DNA from: Flavobacteriaceae bacterium
GTDB lineage: Bacteria > Bacteroidota > Bacteroidia > Flavobacteriales > Flavobacteriaceae
DNA: 64,000 nt
Reading direction: 5' to 3'
Assembly: GCA_002707025.1 (NCBI GenBank)
Contig: PALG01000005.1
Coordinates: 3,900-67,899 of the forward strand
Shown: positions 56,337-64,000 of the stretch, piece by piece
Layout: every line of letters begins with the position of its first letter
How positions within the stretch are numbered: the stretch's first letter is position 1
Made by a program: the position numbers and the translations under genes
The notes under the pieces: model-generated
What the model saw: the letters and a program-made list of their open reading frames with translations, nothing else
Database searches by the model: none
What the model was told of the DNA's origin: nothing

Positions 56337-58490
56337 TTAGTTTCCAGTAATTTCAATATTGTCTATGTGATAACGTGTAGTCGCACTTGGATCACTTCCT
56401 CTATATACGAAAGCCAAATACATAGTCCCTTCAATACAGGAAATATTCACTGGATCTACCGTAACAAAAGTACCAAATCCGCCTGCTGGACCCGTTGGAA
56501 TATCCACATCCAACGCTTGCCAATCTGCCGTAGTAACATCCCCTGTAAAATTGGTAGAGAACACCACACCTAAGATTTCCCCATTATCGTAACTGGTTTG
56601 AATATCCATTGTCAATTCTTCTTCAGTAGTATTATCCATGTCAATACCAGGAGTTACCAACCATGTTTCTATGTCAGCTTCCCCGCTATTGAATCCAGAG
56701 ATCTGAGCGTAGTTAGTTCCATCAAAATTTCCAATGACCCATAGGGTAGACCCTCCGTTTACATTCACATTGGTCCAACCCGCAGTTACGTAGTCCTCAA
56801 TCGCGTTGAATTGCTCAAAATCTTCACTCCAGAAAATACTTCCACCACCACTAGGACCATCACAACCAAACACGATAGGGTCGCATCGAGGGCCCGAGAA
56901 AGAGAAGTCTTCCGTATCTCTAACCACTAAAATGTTTTCTTCTCCAAAGAAATCCTTGGTATAGACTGCCGTTACGGTTCCGCTGGCTTCAGGAAGTAGT
57001 TGTGATTTGAACAACGCGAAAGTACTCGTGAATAAACGGATATCTCCTGTTTCATCACAGCTTTCCAAGTTTCTTTCACCATCAAACTCATCTGCAGGCT
57101 CTCCTGCAAAGGTTAACCCTAACTGACTTTGCACAAATTGCATATTGGACAATTGTACCAAGGTATTGATGTCTCCTTCCGAAAGTTCATTTGCAGAGGC
57201 CATTAATGGAATCAGTTCTGCGATTTCCTCTCCTGGGACCACGTGCAAGTCGATTACCCCTTCAGGAAGTTGTACAATTTCGGAAACATTTGGATATCCA
57301 ATGGTCAAACTACCCGAATCGATATCGGCAGCCAAACCGTTTAATTTAATGTATACTTTTCTTCCTACTGGAAGGTCTTGGTATATGTCGCCTCTATTTA
57401 AAATAACCCGTAAGCCTAATCGAGGGTTGTTGGGGCCAATTTCGGTAGTTAAAGGAGTATTTTGGATAATGATTTCCTCGAAGAAGTTTCCTTTTTCATC
57501 GGAAGAAATAACATATCCTTCAATTACCAATTCGTCTTCATCTTCAGAAAACTCTACATATCCTCCTTCTTGATTGTAACGGCTATATACCGCATCAAAT
57601 GTGGTGGTAGCTTCCAACCCTGGATTCAGTAAAGAGGGCTCACAACGATTCCCGCTGAAATCCAAATCGCTCAAATCCCTAACCGCAAGAGAGTACACTT
57701 CTCCAAAGAAATCCTTTTGGAATACTGCCGTTAAAGAACCTGCGCCTTGTGGAAGACTTACTCCTTTAAAATCGGCAAATGTACTGGTTTGAAACAAAAT
57801 AGACCCGCCATCGTCGCTACAAGACTCGATGGTACGATCTCCATCAAATTGATCACCTACTTGATTCGCAAAACCTAATCCTAACTCACTTTCGGTAAAC
57901 TGTGCGTTTGGAAGTTGAATTAAGGTATTAAGATCGCGATTGCTCAATTGGCTCAAGGTTTTTACCGTAGGAACAATTGTTGCGGTTTCATTACTTCTAA
58001 CAATATATTCTTCTTCCAAAGGACCGCTAATCTTTTCGATGTCCTCTCCATTACCTCCAAAACCTAGGGTAAGTACGCCACTATTTAAGCCAACGGTTAA
58101 GCCATCCAACTTTACAAATACTTTGCGTCCTACTTCGTAGCGCGTATACAACGGATTTACATCAATCAATACTTTCACGCCACGGGTTGGGTTTTCGGCA
58201 TTATTTTGAATAATGATTTCTTCAAAGAAATTCCCCGCTTCATCACTGGAAATTACAAATCCAGAGATATACTGGTTGGTTTCTTCAAAAAACAACGTAT
58301 TAGCCTGATTGGTAGCCACCTCTTGTGCCCATAGGTCATACAAATCATCGATATCGATGATGGTTCCGTCTATATTGACTTCCCCAGTTTCTGTATTAGG
58401 AATGTCAAAATCATCACTCTTTACACAAGAAACAGCAACCATAGCTGTTAAAAGTAGAGCGAACAGGTTTTTAATTTTGAAAATTTTCAT
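56337..58490 (-). CDS. Surface lipoprotein with tandem DUF5689 domains
   Basis: A 717-residue lipoprotein (signal ending VAVSC, lipobox Cys22). Two DUF5689 units of about 250 residues lie in tandem, at about 40-285 and 300-540. Both have EGYVISSDEKGNFFEE/SGFVISSDEAGNFFEE, an IIIQN segment, GRKV(Y/F)(I/V)KL(N/D)GL, an LxQLxNxQFxxSxLGLxFA motif, ESC plus FxSTFAxFK, and AV(F/Y)xKDFFGE. The C-terminal about 170 residues form a choice-of-anchor J/cleaved-adhesin-like domain (FWSEDFEQFNAI, WLVTPGIDM, YHIDNIEITG). It lies 28 bases downstream of the TonB receptor and is probably its surface-bound partner, like SusD-type proteins, though it is not SusD-like in sequence. Confidence 0.87.
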   Translation of the reverse strand: MKIFKIKNLFALLLTAMVAVSCVKSDDFDIPNTETGEVNIDGTIIDIDDLYDLWAQEVATNQANTLFFEETNQYISGFVISSDEAGNFFEEIIIQNNAENPTRGVKVLIDVNPLYTRYEVGRKVFVKLDGLTVGLNSGVLTLGFGGNGEDIEKISGPLEEEYIVRSNETATIVPTVKTLSQLSNRDLNTLIQLPNAQFTESELGLGFANQVGDQFDGDRTIESCSDDGGSILFQTSTFADFKGVSLPQGAGSLTAVFQKDFFGEVYSLAVRDLSDLDFSGNRCEPSLLNPGLEATTTFDAVYSRYNQEGGYVEFSEDEDELVIEGYVISSDEKGNFFEEIIIQNTPLTTEIGPNNPRLGLRVILNRGDIYQDLPVGRKVYIKLNGLAADIDSGSLTIGYPNVSEIVQLPEGVIDLHVVPGEEIAELIPLMASANELSEGDINTLVQLSNMQFVQSQLGLTFAGEPADEFDGERNLESCDETGDIRLFTSTFALFKSQLLPEASGTVTAVYTKDFFGEENILVVRDTEDFSFSGPRCDPIVFGCDGPSGGGSIFWSEDFEQFNAIEDYVTAGWTNVNVNGGSTLWVIGNFDGTNYAQISGFNSGEADIETWLVTPGIDMDNTTEEELTMDIQTSYDNGEILGVVFSTNFTGDVTTADWQALDVDIPTGPAGGFGTFVTVDPVNISCIEGTMYLAFVYRGSDPSATTRYHIDNIEITGN

Positions 58491-58518
58491 TGTATTTAGT
58501 ATTTACTTTTTTATTGAA

Positions 58519-61377
58519 TTAAAATCTTACGTAAAGGTTTAGGTAATAAGTTGTTCCGTAGCCAAAGAAATAGCGGTTTCCAAAGATTCGGCCATTCTCA
58601 AGGTTTTGATCTTCCCTTAAGTCGCGGAAGTTACTTTTCCTTCCTTGTTCAAATCCTCCGGTTCTATAATCTTGGTCCAATACATTATTAATTGTAGCGA
58701 AGAACCCAACATAGTAATCTTTGATCTTCCATGATTTACCTCCTATAATATTCACAAGGAAATAATCTCCTAATTCTTCCTGTTGTAAAAGTGTACGTGC
58801 CTCTTCTTCATTATAGTCATTAAACACCTGACCATCATAATCCAATGCAAAATTATCGGAACGTGTCAAGTAGTTTACATCGACGTAGGCATTCGAAAAA
58901 TAGTTGGTGGTAACACCTACCCACCAAAACTCTGGATCTCTATACTCAAACCCAATTTGGTAAGCTCTTTCTGGACCCCCTGCAACATGATAGTCTTCCA
59001 GTTTTGTAGTACCATCACCAAAGGTTAAAGGACCTTCAAAGTCATCACTGGTGATATAAATATTTGGATTGTTTACAAATACATTTTGACCTATAGAAGC
59101 AGCTCCCTTCAGTTTTAAAGTAGGGGTCACTTGCGCCTCAATCCCTAATTCGGCACCCATGCTTCGGGTTTCAATACCAGTGGTTACCTCCTGAATAAAA
59201 GCATCTTGTTCCAACCCTTGTCCTGAAAGATTTTCCGTAAAGTAAAATCCTATTTCGGTTTGATCCTTAATATTGTTATAATACCCCGTTAAACGAGCTT
59301 TAACGATAGGGGATCGGTAAATATAACTAACATCCAGGTTTTGTATTTTTTCATCTTCCAAGCCTATTACTACATCATTATTTTGACGTGCATTACTGAA
59401 ACTATTCTGTAAGGTAGGAGCTTTAGTAAAGTACCCAGCATTTACATCAATTAAGTGACGCCCGGTCACTTTATAAGTAGCTCCCCCTTTTGCACCGTAA
59501 TTGGTGAAATTCAATTGTTCACTTTCCCCAAAGGAACGATCGCCTCTAAAGTAGCCGTTTTCAAATAAACCATTTCTTTGGTAATTGGTTTGAGAAACCG
59601 TCCCTGCTAAATAGAAATCTACCTTAGCGTATTTAAACTGCGCTTGGGCAAAACCAGAAATGGTATTGGCGGTAAGCTCATAATTGTACTTGTAACGATC
59701 GCCTTCGGTCACGATTCGGTTAGGGTTATTCACATCACTTTGTGCCAAGTCCTCCAAACCAATAACGTTTCCTCCAGAATTAAGGTCTTCCGCAAAAAAG
59801 TCGACATCTAAGTACCCTGTACCTCCCAAAAGATCGTTTACTTCGGCATAGTTCTCACTTTTCAAGCTTCGGAAACTTATATTTCCGTTTACTGTTATAT
59901 TTTCATTTATGGCAGAAGAAATAATGGTGTTGGCATTTATCTGGGTGTCTTCATTTACATCTTCCTGAATTACATACACACTGTTCTTCCCTTGGTTGGT
60001 CGCATTTTGGTTTGCTAAGTAAATGGCATCCCAATCTACTTGCCCATCGTTAATGAATTCTTGTTCCAACAAATAGGCATTTTGATAATCGTAAGCCGTG
60101 GGGTTTTCGAAACGCAACGCATAACTTGGAAGGTTTTGATAGTAGTTTGCCAAAGGGTTTCTGGCACCTCCTACATAACTTGGGGCTCCATCTGAAGAGA
60201 GTACCAAGTTGGTTCCTCCATTATCAATTCTCGTATTTCCTGTTTTTCCAAATTGATACCCAATATTGGTATTCAACTTCGTTTTTTCGCTAATATCCCA
60301 GTAATGGTTCAACATGATTACCGGTTCTTTGATAGATCGGTAACGGCTGTTTCTAATATCATCTCCTTGATAGCCCCAGTTAGGGTTGTATTCCCTTCCC
60401 TTTAAATCCTTCATCTCTTGGGTAATGGCAGTAGAACGGCCACGAGTATTAGGAGTGTAAAAAGCAGATAGGTTTAAACTGTGGGAGTCGTTCAATTTCT
60501 TTTCTACGTAAGCAAAAAAGGAATTGGCATCGTACGAAGTTCCATCGATATACCCTTCTTCCCCAAATCTTCGGGAAGCCAATACCGAATACGCCCAACC
60601 ATTTTGATTAAGACCACTATTATAAGACCCCATAAGCCTTCCAGTGTAGCTTCTATTGGCCGTTGCATAGGAAACCCGACCTCCTTCACGGTATTGGGAG
60701 GCTCTCATGATAATGTTGGTTGTTCCAGCCAAGTCCCCGAAAGTATATTCGTTGGCTTTGGTACCCATGGTAAATACCCTATTTCGCTGAGCATCGTTTA
60801 ATCCACCCCAATTACTCCATTGAGGGCGCCCGTTAAACTGCTTGTTCATTTCGATTCCATTGATAAGGACTTTTCCATTCTCATTGTCCAAACCACGGGG
60901 TCTAAAAAATGTTGCGCTAAAATCGAAAGAAGCCGCGTTTAGGAACACATCGTTTGAAGCTTGTAAAAGCCCAGAAATGTTGAATGCCGTTCCTTCGTCT
61001 TGGTTCAGTTCGTTTTCGGAAAGACTAATAATCCCTATTTGTGCTTCTACTTCCGATAAATCCAATTGAAGTAGAATAGGGTCTAGGTTAATGGTTTTTC
61101 CAGCTTCAATAGTAATGGGAATACGTTGCAACACATAATCTGTTTGATCAACAATTAGTACTTGCTCTCCCAATGGCAGCTCGTTGGATGTAATAGAAAA
61201 AACTCCCATTCCATCGGTTTCAGCAGAAAACACACTGCCTAGAATACGAACCTCTACCGCAGGTACTGGTTCACTGGAGTTGGCATCTACCACCCTCCCT
61301 TTTACTTCAGCATCTTGGGCTATTGCACTTAAAGCAACCAAAACCCCAAAGAAAAAGGTTAAAAAGAATTGTTTCAT
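58519..61377 (-). CDS. TonB-dependent receptor
   Basis: A 952-residue outer-membrane receptor. Signal peptide ending LSAIAQ (about residue 20); an N-terminal carboxypeptidase-regulatory-like domain (about 22-100; GRVVDANSSEPVPAVEVRI); a plug (about 120-240; FFRPRGLDNENGKVLINGIEMN, GTKANEYTFGDLAGTTNIIMRAS); then a 22-strand-type barrel ending NLYVRF with aromatic Phe. It drives TonB-powered uptake of a large or scarce substrate. Its own -7 box precedes it; the DUF5689 lipoprotein gene follows and a secreted EEP hydrolase gene is divergent. Substrate unknown; nucleic acid or phosphate is a hypothesis from context. Confidence 0.93.
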   Translation of the reverse strand: MKQFFLTFFFGVLVALSAIAQDAEVKGRVVDANSSEPVPAVEVRILGSVFSAETDGMGVFSITSNELPLGEQVLIVDQTDYVLQRIPITIEAGKTINLDPILLQLDLSEVEAQIGIISLSENELNQDEGTAFNISGLLQASNDVFLNAASFDFSATFFRPRGLDNENGKVLINGIEMNKQFNGRPQWSNWGGLNDAQRNRVFTMGTKANEYTFGDLAGTTNIIMRASQYREGGRVSYATANRSYTGRLMGSYNSGLNQNGWAYSVLASRRFGEEGYIDGTSYDANSFFAYVEKKLNDSHSLNLSAFYTPNTRGRSTAITQEMKDLKGREYNPNWGYQGDDIRNSRYRSIKEPVIMLNHYWDISEKTKLNTNIGYQFGKTGNTRIDNGGTNLVLSSDGAPSYVGGARNPLANYYQNLPSYALRFENPTAYDYQNAYLLEQEFINDGQVDWDAIYLANQNATNQGKNSVYVIQEDVNEDTQINANTIISSAINENITVNGNISFRSLKSENYAEVNDLLGGTGYLDVDFFAEDLNSGGNVIGLEDLAQSDVNNPNRIVTEGDRYKYNYELTANTISGFAQAQFKYAKVDFYLAGTVSQTNYQRNGLFENGYFRGDRSFGESEQLNFTNYGAKGGATYKVTGRHLIDVNAGYFTKAPTLQNSFSNARQNNDVVIGLEDEKIQNLDVSYIYRSPIVKARLTGYYNNIKDQTEIGFYFTENLSGQGLEQDAFIQEVTTGIETRSMGAELGIEAQVTPTLKLKGAASIGQNVFVNNPNIYITSDDFEGPLTFGDGTTKLEDYHVAGGPERAYQIGFEYRDPEFWWVGVTTNYFSNAYVDVNYLTRSDNFALDYDGQVFNDYNEEEARTLLQQEELGDYFLVNIIGGKSWKIKDYYVGFFATINNVLDQDYRTGGFEQGRKSNFRDLREDQNLENGRIFGNRYFFGYGTTYYLNLYVRF

Positions 61378-61424
61378 TCTGGTAAATTGTTTGTTTAGTT
61401 TAATAAATCGTTATAATTGGGCTG

Positions 61425-61432
61425 CAAAAGTA
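61425..61432 (-). promoter_or_regulatory. -7 box of the TonB receptor operon
   Basis: Minus-strand TACTTTTG (TAnnTTTG) lies 48 bases before the receptor ATG. A TTG at -33 spacing is not clear. A plus-strand TATTTTTG at 61453-61460 may serve the divergent hydrolase gene. Confidence 0.45.
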
Positions 61433-61506
61433 CATCTTTTATGCGAATTATTTATTTTTGGCCCATCCTTTGAAAGGATTTTACGCAAACTTAATATTTA
61501 CAATAA

Positions 61507-62556
61507 ATGAAGCTAACAAACTGCTTATTCGCCTTTCTACTTTTAGTTGCCGTTTCAAGCCATGCCCAAGAGAAAAAAACCTATAAAGTGAATACGGTGG
61601 CTTTCTACAATTTGGAAAACCTTTTCGATTTTGAAGATGACCCTATTACTTTCGATGATGATAGGACCCCTGATGGAAAAGACCATTGGACTCAAGAAAT
61701 CTATGAAGCCAAGTTGAAAAACATGGCCCAGGTTATTTCTGAGGTAGGTGCCGATGTTACGGGAACCGCTCCTGCAGTAATTGGGGTTTGTGAAATTGAA
61801 AACCGTAGAGTCTTAGAAGATCTTATCAACCAAGAAACCCTTTTGGACAAGGATTATGGGATTGTACATTTCGATTCTCCAGATCGAAGAGGAATTGACG
61901 TAGCGCTGTTATACCAAAAGAAAGTTTTTACTCCCACCCACTACAGCAAACATGAGCTCAAGATCTACGACGATAATGATGCTACCAAACGAATTTATAC
62001 TAGGGATCAATTATTGGTAAGTGGGATGCTAGATGGTGAAAAGATGCACTTTATTGTCAACCACTGGCCTTCCAGAAGTGGAGGGGAAGCCCGAAGCCGT
62101 TTTAAAAGAATAAAAGCTGCCAAACTTAACAAACAAATTATCGACTCCTTATTAAGCGATGATCCTTACGCTAAAATTATTACCATGGGAGACCTCAACG
62201 ATGACCCTAATAGCGCTAGTTTAACAGAGGTCTTACAACCCAAGTCAGAGAGGGAAAATGTAGCGTTAAGGGAACTATACAATCCTATGGACGAAATGTT
62301 CAGAAAAGGATTGGGCACCTTGGCTTGGCGGGATGGATGGAATCTTTTTGACCAAATGATTGTCTCTGCCGAACTCACTAAAAAAGACTATTCCAGTTAT
62401 CGGCTTTACAAAGCAGGTATTTACAATAAATCCTATCTCGCCAATCCTAGGGGAAGGTACAAAGGGTATCCCTACCGAAGTTATGCCGATGGCGGATTTA
62501 CGGGGGGATACAGCGATCACTTTCCGGTATATTTATATCTCATTAAAGAACAATAA
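61507..62556 (+). CDS. Secreted endonuclease/exonuclease/phosphatase family hydrolase
   Basis: A 349-residue EEP-superfamily hydrolase with a signal peptide (MKLTNCLFAFLLLVAVSSHAQ). Catalytic and metal motifs: FYNLENLFDFEDDP, GVCEIENRRVLEDL, FDSPDRRGIDVALLY, IVNHWPSRSGGEAR, ITMGDLNDDPNSAS and SDHFPVYLYLI, the same set as the signal-less paralog at 11403-12365. It should work in the periplasm or outside the cell on phosphodiesters or phosphate esters. Divergently placed next to the receptor/DUF5689 operon. A nuclease or phosphatase role is expected; the exact substrate is not. Confidence 0.88.
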   Translation: MKLTNCLFAFLLLVAVSSHAQEKKTYKVNTVAFYNLENLFDFEDDPITFDDDRTPDGKDHWTQEIYEAKLKNMAQVISEVGADVTGTAPAVIGVCEIENRRVLEDLINQETLLDKDYGIVHFDSPDRRGIDVALLYQKKVFTPTHYSKHELKIYDDNDATKRIYTRDQLLVSGMLDGEKMHFIVNHWPSRSGGEARSRFKRIKAAKLNKQIIDSLLSDDPYAKIITMGDLNDDPNSASLTEVLQPKSERENVALRELYNPMDEMFRKGLGTLAWRDGWNLFDQMIVSAELTKKDYSSYRLYKAGIYNKSYLANPRGRYKGYPYRSYADGGFTGGYSDHFPVYLYLIKEQ

Positions 62557-62570
62557 CCTTACCTCCATAA

Positions 62571-62599
62571 AAAAAGCGCTGCAACTTGCAGCGCTTTTT
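62571..62599. terminator. Bidirectional terminator
   Basis: A strong perfect stem of at least 12 bases (AAAAAGCGCTGC / GCAGCGCTTTTT), A-rich on the left and T-rich on the right, between the secreted hydrolase gene and the convergent membrane-protein gene. Confidence 0.88.
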
Positions 62600-62603
62600 T
62601 TAT

Positions 62604-63047
62604 TTAAGCAAACCATTGTTGCCAAGGAATTCGACTAAGCATAAAAATCAATGCCAAGGTATAGAAAATGGACAAGGTTTTAAACTTAGGTTTCGAAGTT
62701 AATTTCTTTTTGTGCTTGGAATAACCTATGGTAATTAAAACCACCGCAAGTAGCATTACGGTAATGTGTTCTACGGCATATAATCGCAATACGGAATCCT
62801 TCATCACCGTACCCATTCCATTATTCATGATGGATTTCAACCCTAAAGGTGAAATAAAATACAACACGAGCCCTATCAATAACTGAATGTGTGTAACAAT
62901 TAAGGCAAAAAGGGATAGACGAAAGTCCTTGGGTTGGTATTCCTTATTCCCAAAAAGCCCAGCCAAAGCATTGATGGTGGCAATAAGCACTACAAAAAGC
63001 ACCAAATAAGCCCAATAAGAGTGTATAAACTGAACGGTCGAGTACAT
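62604..63047 (-). CDS. Four-helix membrane protein (cytochrome b-like, DUF)
   Basis: A 147-residue integral membrane protein with four hydrophobic helices at about 10-30, 45-65, 90-110 and 125-143. Conserved-looking His residues occur in IHSYWAYLV, VTHIQLLIG and VEHITVMLL, a spacing that could hold heme. Bacteroidota homologs are annotated hypothetical or cytochrome B. It is a single gene. No function can be set. Confidence 0.7.
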   Translation of the reverse strand: MYSTVQFIHSYWAYLVLFVVLIATINALAGLFGNKEYQPKDFRLSLFALIVTHIQLLIGLVLYFISPLGLKSIMNNGMGTVMKDSVLRLYAVEHITVMLLAVVLITIGYSKHKKKLTSKPKFKTLSIFYTLALIFMLSRIPWQQWFA

Positions 63048-63093
63048 AGGATTGGTTTTTTAATTCTTTCAAAGGTAGGAATATTTCATAAAA

Positions 63094-63120
63094 AAAGAGG
63101 CTGGCAACGCCAACCTCTTT
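63094..63120 (-). terminator. Terminator of the partial TonB receptor gene
   Basis: A stem of AAAGAGG / CCTCTTT outside and TGGC / GCCA inside, separated by single-base mismatches. On the minus strand a T-run follows, so it ends the receptor transcript. Confidence 0.7.
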
Positions 63121-63141
63121 CAGAAATAGTTATTCTTTTAT

Positions 63142-64000
63142 TTAGAAAGTATATCGAAGGGAGGCATTAAAGGTTCTTCCGTTTTCAGTATAAAAACCAA
63201 AAGCATCCGAGTTTTGAATTCCGATATAATCGAACACATTGAATACGTTTCCTCTAAATGTAAGATCGTTCGACCCTAAGCTAAACTTATAAGTAAGCCC
63301 TAAGTCGGTAATAGAATAAGGCTTCAATCTAGCTGGAGTATACCCATCGATAGAGGTGCCAGCATCAGTAAACTCATAGTGTCTTGCTCTGTAATTGATG
63401 GATCCATCTAAACTTAGACCTTGTACAATTTTAGCTTTCGCTCCAAGACCTGTAGTAAATTGAGGTGCGGTAGAAACTTTCACACCTTGACGATCTACAC
63501 CATCTTCTTCAGAAACCACTTCTTGTGTATCTAAATTGTAAATGGAAACACTCGATTTTCCTTTAAATACCCAGCTACCTCCAGAAACGTAACCATTAAG
63601 GGTTAACCAGTTACCGGTTCTCCATCTAAAATCCAATTCGGCACCAGAATGGTACTGGCGAATGCCTCGTTGCAATACAGAAACCTCAACGCCTTCTTCG
63701 CCATTAACTTCAATTTCATCGGTATAAGATTCGGTTCTATTGGACCAATCGGTTACATAGGCATTGAAGTTAGCACTAAAGTTTTGTACCTTAAAGTGGT
63801 AACCTGCTTCAAAAGAGCGAATAATTTCGTTATCTACTTCAGGAGTGATCAAATCGGCATTGGAATTATTGAAGGAGAAAATGTTATCCAAGTAAGGTTG
63901 TCTCGAATAGTATCCGGCATTCACAAATATTTTGTGTGTACCATCAATATTGTATCCTAACCCTCCCTTTAAATTATATCCTTCACGGCTTACTTTTTCT
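63142..64000 (-). CDS. TonB-dependent receptor, C-terminal part (5' end outside window)
   Basis: The frame runs from the window edge to 63142 without a stop; the first GTG in it (63924) is internal because typical barrel sequence precedes it (GYNLKGGLGYNIDGTHKIFV). About 285 residues of barrel are visible: NAGYYSRQPYLDNIFSF, FEAGYHFKVQNFSANFNAYV, ELDFRWRTGNWLTLNGYVSG, and the signature C-terminus NVFDYIGIQNSD...LRYTF, which ends in aromatic Phe. The plug and N-terminal domain lie outside. Family firm; substrate unknown. Confidence 0.87.
   Translation of the reverse strand, partial: EKVSREGYNLKGGLGYNIDGTHKIFVNAGYYSRQPYLDNIFSFNNSNADLITPEVDNEIIRSFEAGYHFKVQNFSANFNAYVTDWSNRTESYTDEIEVNGEEGVEVSVLQRGIRQYHSGAELDFRWRTGNWLTLNGYVSGGSWVFKGKSSVSIYNLDTQEVVSEEDGVDRQGVKVSTAPQFTTGLGAKAKIVQGLSLDGSINYRARHYEFTDAGTSIDGYTPARLKPYSITDLGLTYKFSLGSNDLTFRGNVFNVFDYIGIQNSDAFGFYTENGRTFNASLRYTF

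Noticed and set aside
57145-57573. 142-codon plus-strand open frame
   Set aside because: Antisense to the DUF5689 gene, low-complexity composition, no start context.

Overview
The window is a dense, low-GC chromosomal segment of a Bacteroidota bacterium, most likely a member of the Flavobacteriaceae; I cannot fix the genus. Pointers are four proteins with type IX secretion (T9SS) C-terminal sorting domains, a PorP/SprF-like protein, two TonB-dependent receptors (one cut by the window edge), DUF5689/DUF2480/DUF3078 proteins, a SufABCDSE iron-sulfur operon, Bacteroidota-type succinate dehydrogenase, and -7 boxes of the form TAnnTTTG with little Shine-Dalgarno signal. No rRNA, tRNA, CRISPR or insertion sequence was seen.

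Layout. 1-2.7 kb: the end of an ABC-2 exporter (two permeases), then a small patch with a broken ssb copy, an HTH gene and an intact ssb. 2.9-11.3 kb (minus): two large T9SS type B cell-surface proteins followed by PorP/SprF and a TPR/PD40/OmpA protein, a substrate-plus-export-partner cassette. 11.4-13.6 kb: an EEP-family hydrolase and hflX. 13.7-22.0 kb (minus): sufA-sufB-lipoprotein-sufC-sufD-sufS-META lipoprotein-sufE-DUF59-DUF2480, then DUF3078; sufB carries a one-base frameshift. 22.2-26.8 kb (minus): choice-of-anchor-B T9SS protein, repeat lipoprotein, MbnP-like protein and di-heme MauG/CcpA-like enzyme. 27-31.4 kb: thiL, two tiny zinc-ribbon proteins, an alpha/beta hydrolase, a lone CBM48-like protein and an aminopeptidase P.

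31.5-48 kb: a sortilin/BNR-propeller protein, sdhCAB, a Vsr-like endonuclease, methionine aminotransferase, katG plus an ankyrin protein, an omega-amidase, an Ig-like lipoprotein, comF, a coiled-coil membrane protein and glycyl-tRNA synthetase. 48-64 kb: a small lipoprotein, a T9SS type A protein with CARDB, an 1138-residue predicted outer-membrane protein, xthA, an OmpA lipoprotein, then a lipoprotein with tandem DUF5689 domains, a TonB-dependent receptor and a secreted EEP-family nuclease/phosphatase, a small membrane protein and the C-terminal part of a second TonB-dependent receptor.

Functional themes. Most of the window serves the envelope: surface display through the T9SS, nutrient capture by TonB receptors and associated lipoproteins, and periplasmic metal/redox proteins. 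The rest is core metabolism (Fe-S assembly, TCA cycle/respiration, thiamine, translation, repair, peroxide defence). Convergent genes are separated by compact bidirectional terminators. The most unusual candidates are the MbnP/di-heme operon with its surface partners, the receptor/DUF5689/EEP locus as a possible nucleic-acid or phosphate scavenging system, and the type B secretion cassette with cysteine-substituted sorting domains.
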